From NCBI GenBank assembly GCA_030840415.1, contig JAVEEO010000120.1:1-10298 (forward strand): a stretch of 10,298 nucleotides of DNA, read 5' to 3'. This document shows, piece by piece, positions 1-5,069 of the stretch. The stretch is from Pseudonocardiales bacterium (GTDB lineage Bacteria > Actinomycetota > Actinomycetes > Mycobacteriales > Jatrophihabitantaceae). Within the stretch, counting starts at the first letter, position 1. Each line of letters starts with the position of its first letter. The translations under genes and the position numbers were made by a program. A model generated the notes under the pieces. The model was not told where the DNA came from, made no database searches, and worked only from the letters and a program-made list of their open reading frames with translations.

Positions 1-402
1 GACTTCATGGTGCGGACCAGGCAGGCCAAGATCGACGGCATCGCCAAGACCATCCCGCCGGTCGAGGTGGACGACGCCACCGGCACCGCCAAGGTGCTGG
101 TGCTGGGCTGGGGTTCGACCTACGGCCCGATCGGTGCCGCGGTCCGTCGGGTGCGGCGGGCCGGGTACCAGATCGCCCAGGCCCACCTGCGCCACCTCAA
201 CCCGTTCCCGGCCAATCTGGGCGAGGTGCTGGCCCGCTACGACAAGGTCGTCATCCCCGAAATGAACATGGGCCAGCTCGCGTTGCTGATCAGGGGCCGC
301 TACCTCACCGACGTGCTGTCGGTGACCCAGGTGCGGGGGATGCCGTTCCGGGCGGCCGATCTCGCCGACATGCTGCAGGGGGTCGTGACCAGCAATGACT
401 GA
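1..402 (+). CDS. korA: 2-oxoacid:ferredoxin oxidoreductase alpha subunit (KorA), C-terminal fragment
   Basis: This is the last 133 codons of a gene that begins left of the window. The frame is open from base 1, so the ATG at base 7 is internal and not a start. The fragment matches the C-terminal domain of the fused gamma/alpha subunit of 2-oxoglutarate:ferredoxin oxidoreductases. It has a beta-strand followed by GWGSTYGPI, then HLRHLNPFP, then the characteristic VIPEMNMGQL segment and a final RGMPF. With KorB this subunit oxidatively decarboxylates 2-oxoglutarate to succinyl-CoA and passes the electrons to ferredoxin in the cytoplasm. The gene ends in TGA at 400-402, and korB starts 54 bases downstream on the same strand, as expected for this obligate two-subunit enzyme. 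The substrate preference (2-oxoglutarate rather than another 2-oxoacid) is inferred from the actinobacterial family and cannot be seen in the fragment. Confidence 0.93.
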   Translation, partial: DFMVRTRQAKIDGIAKTIPPVEVDDATGTAKVLVLGWGSTYGPIGAAVRRVRRAGYQIAQAHLRHLNPFPANLGEVLARYDKVVIPEMNMGQLALLIRGRYLTDVLSVTQVRGMPFRAADLADMLQGVVTSND

Positions 403-460
403 GGTCAGCGGCGACAACGCGGCCCGGCAGCGGCACGGCGGAAGGAATGATGTGAAATGA
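395..460 (+). other. 21-codon open frame bridging korA and korB (possible leader or KorB relic)
   Basis: An ATG at 395-397 overlaps the end of korA (ATGACTGA). It opens a 21-codon frame beginning MTEVSGDNAARQ and stopping with TGA at 458-460, so its stop overlaps the korB start as AATGA. It could be a translated leader that carries ribosomes from korA to korB. It could also be the leftover N-terminus of a longer ancestral KorB: many actinobacterial KorB proteins, as I recall them, begin with MTE and have roughly 20-30 residues before the conserved KDF.SDQEVRWCPGCG segment. No conserved domain is recognisable, and it may simply be a chance frame in the spacer. Confidence 0.3.
440..446 (+). promoter_or_regulatory. 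ribosome binding site of korB
   Basis: GGAAGGA lies 10 bases before the ATG at 457. An in-frame TGA at 448-450 excludes any earlier korB start, so this site and the ATG at 457 fix the start of translation. Confidence 0.7.
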
Positions 461-1488
461 CTGACCTGGGGCTCAAGGCCAAGGACTTCAAGACCGACCA
501 GGAGGTCCGCTGGTGTCCCGGTTGCGGGGACTACGCCGTGCTGGCGGCCGTCCAGGGCTTCATGCCGGAGCTGAACATCCCTCGCGAGGACATCGTGTTC
601 ATCTCCGGGATCGGCTGCTCCTCCCGGTTCCCGTACTACATGAACACCTACGGGATGCACTCGATCCACGGCCGGGCGCCGGCCATCGCCACCGGGCTGT
701 CCACCAGCCGGCCGGATCTCAAGGTCTTCGTGGTCACCGGTGACGGCGACGCGCTCTCGATCGGTGGCAACCACCTGATCCACTCGCTGCGCCGCAACGT
801 CAACCTGACCATCCTGCTGTTCAACAACCGGATCTACGGCCTCACCAAGGGCCAGTACTCCCCCACCAGCGAGCGCGGCAAGATCACCAAGTCGACCCCG
901 ATGGGCTCGCTGGACAACCCCTTCAACCCGGTGTCGCTGGCCCTCGGCGCCGAGGCGACCTTCGTCGCGCGGACGCTGGACTCCGACCGCAAGCACCTGA
1001 CGTCGGTGCTGCGTGCAGCCACCGAGCACCAGGGCACCTCGCTGGTCGAGATCTACCAGAACTGCAACATCTTCAACGACGGCGCCTTCGACCTGCTCAA
1101 GGACGCCGAAACCAGGGGCGAGTGGTTCATCGGCCTCGAGCACGGCAAGGAGATCCGCTTCGGCTCGGCCGACGCCGCGGTCTCCAAGGCAGTCGTGCGC
1201 GATCCGGCCACCGGCACCCTGGCGGTGGAGGACGGCGTCGCCGCGGGCGATCCGCGGGTCGTGGTGCACAACGCCCACGTCGAGGATCCGTCCTACGCCT
1301 TCGCCCTGTCCCGGCTGTCGCAGCTGGACTCCCGGTACTCGCCGATGGGTGTCTTCCGCGACGTCACGCGGCCGAGCTACGACCAACTGCTCAACGACCA
1401 ACTCGCGGTGGCCAAGACCAAGGCGCCCGGGGATGCCGCCGCGCTGGCCACCCTGCTGCGCGGTAGCGATACCTGGACGATCGGCTGA
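457..1488 (+). CDS. korB: 2-oxoacid:ferredoxin oxidoreductase beta subunit (KorB)
   Basis: This 343-residue protein is the thiamine diphosphate and iron-sulfur subunit of the enzyme that converts 2-oxoglutarate, CoA and oxidised ferredoxin to succinyl-CoA, CO2 and reduced ferredoxin. CPGCG at residues 20-24, GCSSRFPYY with C54, and C203 (NCNIF) give four cysteines (20, 23, 54, 203). Their spacing matches the [4Fe-4S] ligands of archaeal two-subunit 2-oxoacid:ferredoxin oxidoreductases. HGRAPAIATG (71-80) and the cofactor/Mg motif GDGDA (95-99) followed by NNRIYGLTKGQ (123-133) are intact. The start is fixed by an in-frame stop at 448-450. It lies just downstream of korA, and rarD follows after one base. 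The N-terminus before KDF (residues 9-11) is short for the family, which makes the small upstream frame at 395-460 worth noting. Length is otherwise normal, and no key residue is missing. Confidence 0.97.
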   Translation: MTDLGLKAKDFKTDQEVRWCPGCGDYAVLAAVQGFMPELNIPREDIVFISGIGCSSRFPYYMNTYGMHSIHGRAPAIATGLSTSRPDLKVFVVTGDGDALSIGGNHLIHSLRRNVNLTILLFNNRIYGLTKGQYSPTSERGKITKSTPMGSLDNPFNPVSLALGAEATFVARTLDSDRKHLTSVLRAATEHQGTSLVEIYQNCNIFNDGAFDLLKDAETRGEWFIGLEHGKEIRFGSADAAVSKAVVRDPATGTLAVEDGVAAGDPRVVVHNAHVEDPSYAFALSRLSQLDSRYSPMGVFRDVTRPSYDQLLNDQLAVAKTKAPGDAAALATLLRGSDTWTIG

Positions 1489-1489
1489 G

Positions 1490-2404
1490 TTGCCGGACAA
1501 CCGCAAGGGACTGGTCTACGGCTTCGGGGCGTACCTGCTCTGGGGGCTCTTCCCGCTCTACTGGCCGCTGCTGAAACCGGCCGGCGCGATCGAGATCCTG
1601 GCGCAGCGGATGCTCTGGTCGCTGCTGCTGATCGTCGGGGTGCTGGTGGCGACCCGCAACCTCGCGGCGGTGCGCCGGCTGGTGGCTGACCGGGCCAAGC
1701 TGGCCCGGTTGTCGCTGGCGGCGGACACGGTGTCGGTGAACTGGGGCGTCTACATCTGGGCGGTGAACGCCGGTCACGTGATCGAGACCAGCCTGGGCTA
1801 CTTCATCAACCCGCTGTTCACCATCATGCTCGGTGTGCTGGTGCTCAAGGAGCGCCTCAACCGGGCGCAGTGGGTCGCCGTCGGGATCGCGACGCTGGCC
1901 ATCGTGGTGCTGACCGTGGACTACGGCCGACTGCCGTGGATCGCCCTCACGCTCGCCGTCTCGTTCGGCTGTTACGGCTTCCTCAAGAAGCAGGTCAGCG
2001 CCGGGGCGGTGGAATCGCTGGCCGTGGAGACCGCGGTGATGGCCGCCCCCGCGTTGTTGACCCTGATCGTGCTGGCCGAGCAGTCCCGACTGGCCTTCGG
2101 GCACCACGGGGCGGCCAACACCGCACTGCTGGTCGGCACCGGAGTCGTCACGGCGATCCCGCTGCTGCTGTTCGGAGCCGCCGCACGACGGCTGCCGCTG
2201 ACCTCGATCGGCCTGCTGCAGTATCTGGCGCCGGTGCTGCAGTTCGCGGTCGGGGTGGGCATCCGGCACGAGCCGATGCCGCTGGCCCGGCTACTGGGTT
2301 TCGTCCTGGTGTGGGTCGCGCTCGTAGTGCTGACGGTCGACGCGCTGGCCCGGCGGCGCCGGGCCGGTGACCTGGCCCGGTCCGCCGAGGCCCTCGCTGC
2401 CTGA
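1490..2404 (+). CDS. rarD: RarD-type EamA-family transporter
   Basis: This is a 304-residue integral membrane protein of the EamA (drug/metabolite transporter) superfamily, RarD subfamily, with about ten hydrophobic segments. Segments closely matching RarD proteins include YLLWGLFPLYW near the N-terminus, EILAQRMLWS (about 35-44), NWGVYIWAVN and ETSLGYFINPL (about 84-108), SFGCYGFLKK (about 160) and GLLQYLAPVLQF (about 245). E. coli RarD was named as a chloramphenicol-sensitivity protein, and its substrate is not established; the same uncertainty applies here. The frame is open further left (to 1013) through korB, but homology begins only at the KGLVYG segment. TTG at 1490-1492, one base after the korB stop, is the only plausible start: no ATG or GTG lies nearby in frame and no clear Shine-Dalgarno is visible, suggesting coupling to korB. 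A tail rich in Arg and Ala follows the last membrane segment. It converges on the next gene with 9 bases between stops. Confidence 0.9.
   Translation: MPDNRKGLVYGFGAYLLWGLFPLYWPLLKPAGAIEILAQRMLWSLLLIVGVLVATRNLAAVRRLVADRAKLARLSLAADTVSVNWGVYIWAVNAGHVIETSLGYFINPLFTIMLGVLVLKERLNRAQWVAVGIATLAIVVLTVDYGRLPWIALTLAVSFGCYGFLKKQVSAGAVESLAVETAVMAAPALLTLIVLAEQSRLAFGHHGAANTALLVGTGVVTAIPLLLFGAAARRLPLTSIGLLQYLAPVLQFAVGVGIRHEPMPLARLLGFVLVWVALVVLTVDALARRRRAGDLARSAEALAA
2347..2365. repeat. GC-only inverted repeat near the 3' end of rarD
   Basis: GGCCCGGCG and CGCCGGGCC are perfect reverse complements separated by one G, inside the Arg-rich tail of rarD and about 50 bases before the convergent gene ends. It could fold into a strong hairpin that slows transcription from either side. 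There is no following T-run, and the repeat can arise from Gly/Arg/Ala codons in GC-rich DNA, so a terminator role is weakly supported. Confidence 0.3.
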
Positions 2405-2413
2405 TCGGCGGCG

Positions 2414-3778
2414 CTAGTGCAGTTCGGGCTCGTCGGAGCGGCGACGGGTGCCCAGCACCACCAGGCACAGGCCGATCAGCACCACCACGACCAGCAGCAC
2501 CATGGGCACCACACCGACGGACAACCCGGCCTGGGCAATCCGCTTCGGAATGGCCAGCACGGCCTTGGCGGGGGTGCGGGGAGGCGCAGCAGCGGAGCTC
2601 CGGTCCGGAGTGCGGCTCGCCGACGGTGCCTTGCCGGTCGCGCGAGGCGGCGCGCTGGTGGCAGGCACGGCTCCGGCCGGCTGGCTGCCGGTGCCGCCCT
2701 GGATCTCGACCACCTGGATCGGGGCGCCCCCGGCCGGAGTTTTGCCGGAAGCAGCGTTGCCGGAAGCCCTGTTACCGGCGGGAGTGGGCACTGCCGGAAC
2801 GGTGTGTGCCGGCGGGAACTGGCTGGGCAGCGGTACCGCAACGATGGGAGGTGCCGGCGAGCGCGGCACCAGGCCCTGCACGGCCTTGTCAGCATTTTCT
2901 GCCTGCTTCCGCGCGTCCCGCTGGGCCTGCTCGGCAGCCTTCTGCGCCTGGTCAGCAGCCTTCTGGGCCTGCTCGGCCGCCTTGCGTGCCTGCTCCGCCA
3001 GCCGGGCCGCGAGCCGGTCCGCCAGGTCGCTCACGATGGGCAGTGCTGAACCGTCGGTGCCCGTCCAGCCGGCAATGCCGGCGAGGCCGCGGCGGAACGC
3101 GGCACCAGCAGCCTGGGCCTGCTTCTCGCCCTGGGCCGGGGCGAGCCGGCTGGGGTTCGTGGTCGCCTCCCTGGCGACCCTGGCCTGGGCGGCGGCCTTC
3201 TTCGCCCTGGCCTGGGCGGCCGCCTTGGCCTGGGCAGCCTTCGCCCTGGCAGCAGCCCTGGCTCGGGCTGCGTCGGCTTGGGCCTTGGCCTCGGCAGCGC
3301 GCTTGGCCTGGGTGGCGCGCTTGGCCTTCAGCTCACGCTCGGCCTTGGCGGCCACCTTGGCCTGGGCGGCCTTGGCCTGGGTGGCGCGCTTGGCCTTCAG
3401 CTCACGCTCGGCCTGAGAGGCCGCCTTGGCCTGGGCGGCCTTGGCCTTGCCAGCCTTCGCCAGGCCTGCGTCCTTCGCCTTTGCGGCAGCTTTGCCCTGG
3501 CTAGCGGCTCTCGCCTTGGTGGCAGCTCGCACCTTGGCTGCGGCTCTCGCCTTGGCGGCGGCTCTGGCCTTCGCGGCAGCCGCGGTAACCGGGTGGCCGG
3601 CCTGGGAAGAGTGCTTCGCGGCGCTGGCGGCATGCCGTGCTGTCGGCGTCTCCCCGGGGCCGCTGGCCGCCCCGGCAGGGGTCCGCAGGAGCAGGGATGC
3701 CATCAGAGTGAGCACGCAGAACAACGCCGCCGCGGACCCGCGGCGGGTGCCACTGAGCAACCTCACCAAGTACGTCAC
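2414..3778 (-). CDS. Ala/Lys/Arg-rich secreted, C-terminally membrane-anchored protein of unknown function
   Basis: I do not recognise this 454-residue protein as a named family. Residues 1-38 look like a signal peptide: RR at 12-13, a hydrophobic core at about 16-31, and an AGA-A cleavage site near 37-38. Residues about 64-205 are an extremely Ala/Lys/Arg-rich helical region built of AKARA- and QAKAA-like steps. It includes a 23-residue unit starting AERELKAKRATQAK twice in tandem (123-145 and 146-168). Residues about 251-302 form a second, more acidic helix with QKAAEQAQKAAD heptad-like repeats, probably a coiled coil. A Pro/Ala/Ser/Gly-rich linker (about 305-405) leads to a membrane segment (about 421-442) and a short tail, TRRRSDEPELH. 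There is no LPXTG motif. The likely topology is outside, on a Pro-rich stalk, anchored by the C-terminal helix. The basic region resembles histone-H1-like tails in composition and could bind DNA, teichoic or other acidic wall polymers; that is inference. The start is GTG at 3778, with AAGGA 13 bases upstream. It lies 226 bases downstream of the desaturase. Confidence 0.8.
   Translation of the reverse strand: MTYLVRLLSGTRRGSAAALFCVLTLMASLLLRTPAGAASGPGETPTARHAASAAKHSSQAGHPVTAAAAKARAAAKARAAAKVRAATKARAASQGKAAAKAKDAGLAKAGKAKAAQAKAASQAERELKAKRATQAKAAQAKVAAKAERELKAKRATQAKRAAEAKAQADAARARAAARAKAAQAKAAAQARAKKAAAQARVAREATTNPSRLAPAQGEKQAQAAGAAFRRGLAGIAGWTGTDGSALPIVSDLADRLAARLAEQARKAAEQAQKAADQAQKAAEQAQRDARKQAENADKAVQGLVPRSPAPPIVAVPLPSQFPPAHTVPAVPTPAGNRASGNAASGKTPAGGAPIQVVEIQGGTGSQPAGAVPATSAPPRATGKAPSASRTPDRSSAAAPPRTPAKAVLAIPKRIAQAGLSVGVVPMVLLVVVVLIGLCLVVLGTRRRSDEPELH
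3302..3414 (-). repeat. Tandem 69-bp repeat with 44 identical bases, inside the Ala-rich gene
   Basis: Bases 3302-3345 recur without mismatch at 3371-3414, an offset of 69 bases (23 codons). Each copy encodes AERELKAKRATQAK. Identity at the DNA level, including third positions, points to recent duplication or gene conversion and not only to protein-level constraint. The surrounding CTTGGCCTGGGC-like steps are degenerate versions of shorter repeats, so the region is prone to slippage in frame. Confidence 0.85.
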
Positions 3779-3791
3779 GACTCGCCGCTGA

Positions 3792-3796
3792 TCCTT
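3792..3796 (-). promoter_or_regulatory. candidate ribosome binding site of the Ala-rich protein gene
   Basis: AAGGA on the - strand lies 13 bases before the GTG at 3778-3776. The spacing is long. The next in-frame GTG (3766-3764) would be farther still, so GTG 3778 remains the better start. Confidence 0.45.
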
Positions 3797-3836
3797 CGCC
3801 CTAGTTGACCGGCTATGCCGGGAGTGCAGTCACTGC

Positions 3837-3864
3837 TTACTCAAAGTGAACACCTTGTGAGTAA
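3837..3864. promoter_or_regulatory. Candidate operator: TTACTCA / TGAGTAA inverted repeat with nested GTGA direct repeat
   Basis: TTACTCA at 3837-3843 and TGAGTAA at 3858-3864 are perfect 7-base complements around a 14-base spacer. Within and beside them, GTGA occurs at 3846 and 3857, one helical turn (11 bases) apart on the + strand. Tandem half-sites with that spacing are typical of OmpR-family response regulators; MtrA of actinobacteria, a regulator of envelope genes, binds GT.AC-like tandem sites. The match to that consensus is loose. It lies about 60-85 bases before the GTG start of the Ala-rich gene. Confidence 0.35.
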
Positions 3865-3940
3865 TACAACCACACATCCGCGATACATGCGAGGCAAAAC
3901 TTGGGCATTCCCGCAAGAACCTGGCAGCTACGGCGACATT

Positions 3941-3957
3941 GACTACGCTGAGTAGTC
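3941..3957. repeat. Short perfect inverted repeat GACTAC-GCTGA-GTAGTC
   Basis: Six-base arms flank a five-base loop about 50 bases beyond the desaturase stop. On the - strand the stem is followed by AATGTC and not by a T-run, so it is a poor intrinsic terminator. It could be a regulator half-site pair for the Ala-rich gene or a weak transcript-end hairpin for the desaturase. Confidence 0.3.
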
Positions 3958-4004
3958 GACAGGTACGGACGGCTACCGGCGGGGTGCTGGCGTCTCCGGA
4001 GCGG

Positions 4005-4967
4005 TCAGGCGGTCCGGGCGGCGGCCCTGGCGCGGGCCCGCTCGCGTTGTTCGACGAAGCGGCTCGCCTGCTGATCCAGCTGGGCGACGAACTCCGACAG
4101 CTCCTCGCGGGCCTGCTCGCCGGCCGGTCCCAGGTCGGTGCGCTCGAAGACCTCCCAGAACTTCAGCACCGGGGCGATCACCGCGTCATGGTGCAGCCGC
4201 AGGTCGTAGATCCCGGCCTTGGCGATGGTCACCGAGTTGCGCAGGAAATCGGGCATGGTGGCCCCGGGCATCTGGAAGCCGACCACCTCGTCGCGGACCG
4301 CTGCCATCGTCTCGTCGGGCGCGATCTCGAAGGCGGCGGCGACCAGGTTCCGGTAGAAGATCATGTGCAGGTTCTCGTCCTGGGCCACCCGGGCCAGCAG
4401 TTGCTCGGCCAGCGGGCAGCCGGCGGCCTTGCCGGTGTTGCGGTGTGAGACCCGGGTAGCCAGCTCCTGGAACGACACGTAGGCCACCGCCTGCAGGGTC
4501 GACTTGTCCCCCGAGTCGTACCCGACGATCATGTGGTCCATTCGCAGGTTCTCGAGCTTCACCGGATCGACGCCGCGAGTCACCACGAGGTAGTCCCGCA
4601 GCGCGATGGCATGCCGGCCCTCCTCGGCGGTCCACTGCCCCACCCACTGGCCCCAGGCCCCGTCCCGGCCGAACCGGGTGGCGATCTCGCGGTGGTAGGA
4701 CGGCAGGTTGTCCTCGGTCAGCAGGTTCACGATCATCGCGGTGCGCGCGACCGGATCCAGTGGCGAGTCCGCCGGCTGCCAGTCCTCGCCACCCAGGAAG
4801 GCGAAGTCCCGGCCCCGGCTCCAGGGCACGTAGTCGTGCGGCATCCAGGGCCGGGCGACCGACAGATGCCGCTCGAGATTGGCTTCCACCACGGGCTCGA
4901 GCTCGTGGAGCAACCGGGCCTGGAAGCCTTCGGCGTCCAGGTCGATCGTGTTCGTGGTACTGGTCAT
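4005..4967 (-). CDS. desA: Soluble acyl-[acyl-carrier-protein] desaturase (DesA1/DesA2-like)
   Basis: This 320-residue cytoplasmic di-iron enzyme belongs to the stearoyl-ACP desaturase family, which uses O2 and reduced ferredoxin to put a cis double bond in an ACP-bound acyl chain. The full ligand set is present: E85 (LTEDNLP), E116 and H119 (EEGRH, 115-119), E168 (SFQEL), E198 and H201 (DENLH, 197-201). The two EExxH/DExxH-type motifs match the plant and mycobacterial enzymes, with Gly and Asn-Leu at variable positions. Length is normal for bacterial members. The C-terminus is an Arg/Ala-rich tail (about 303-320) of low complexity. The start is ATG 4967, with GGGAG six bases upstream. It follows the polyprenyl synthase by 102 bases and is preceded by a perfect palindrome at 4995-5020, suggesting its own repressor-controlled promoter. 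In mycobacteria DesA1/DesA2 act on mycolic-acid precursors; whether this host makes mycolates cannot be told, so ordinary fatty acids are the safer substrate guess. The KorAB/ferredoxin link is inference. Confidence 0.93.
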   Translation of the reverse strand: MTSTTNTIDLDAEGFQARLLHELEPVVEANLERHLSVARPWMPHDYVPWSRGRDFAFLGGEDWQPADSPLDPVARTAMIVNLLTEDNLPSYHREIATRFGRDGAWGQWVGQWTAEEGRHAIALRDYLVVTRGVDPVKLENLRMDHMIVGYDSGDKSTLQAVAYVSFQELATRVSHRNTGKAAGCPLAEQLLARVAQDENLHMIFYRNLVAAAFEIAPDETMAAVRDEVVGFQMPGATMPDFLRNSVTIAKAGIYDLRLHHDAVIAPVLKFWEVFERTDLGPAGEQAREELSEFVAQLDQQASRFVEQRERARARAAARTA

Positions 4968-4994
4968 CCTCGGCTCCCGGCCTCCCGCGCGCGA

Positions 4995-5020
4995 CGTAAC
5001 CTACGCCTTCGTAGGTTACG
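4995..5020. promoter_or_regulatory. Perfect palindromic operator upstream of the acyl-ACP desaturase
   Basis: The arms CGTAACCTACG (4995-5005) and CGTAGGTTACG (5010-5020) are exact reverse complements across the spacer CCTT, ending 27 bases before the desaturase ATG. The size, symmetry and position just upstream of a fatty-acid gene fit a TetR-family, acyl-CoA-responsive repressor site. The mycobacterial desaturases desA1/desA2 are known to be under the TetR-family regulator MadR; that this is the same type of site is inference. A TAGGTT on the - strand within the right-hand arm could serve as a -10 element, which the bound repressor would cover. No regulator gene is in the window. Confidence 0.75.
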
Positions 5021-5069
5021 CCCCTCAGCGGTGGTGTCTGCCAGCATCGCTCCCGCCGCCTGCCGGCCG

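Larger units (their letters stand above)
3779..4004 (-). promoter_or_regulatory. Gene-free upstream region of the Ala-rich protein gene, AT-richer core about 3830-3920
   Basis: These 226 bases separate the desaturase stop from the GTG of the Ala-rich gene. The core is clearly lower in GC than anything else in the window. It holds the paired elements TTACTCA (3837-3843) and TGAGTAA (3858-3864), a GTGA direct repeat with 11-base period (3846 and 3857), and a separate inverted repeat at 3941-3957. I could not identify a convincing -35/-10 pair, so the promoter is inferred from composition and position. No RNA gene or other coding frame is supported here. Confidence 0.5.

Noticed and set aside
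1013..1489. Upstream extension of the RarD frame through korB
   Set aside because: The extension is Arg/Pro/Ser/Thr-rich, lies wholly inside korB in another frame, and has no homology to transporters. RarD similarity starts just after TTG 1490.
2414..2560. Possible sortase (LPXTG) anchor at the C-terminus of the Ala-rich protein
   Set aside because: The C-terminus has a hydrophobic helix and a basic tail, but there is no LPXTG-like motif before it. The tail TRRRSDEPELH is also longer than usual after a sortase signal, so a plain membrane anchor fits better.
2448..3416. + strand frame of 322 codons opposite the Ala-rich gene, rich in Ala/Trp/Ser
   Set aside because: The - strand reading gives a signal peptide, coherent helical repeats, linker and membrane anchor. 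The + strand reading is a repeat-driven mirror without organised domains. Confidence is lower than for the other shadows because both readings are low complexity.
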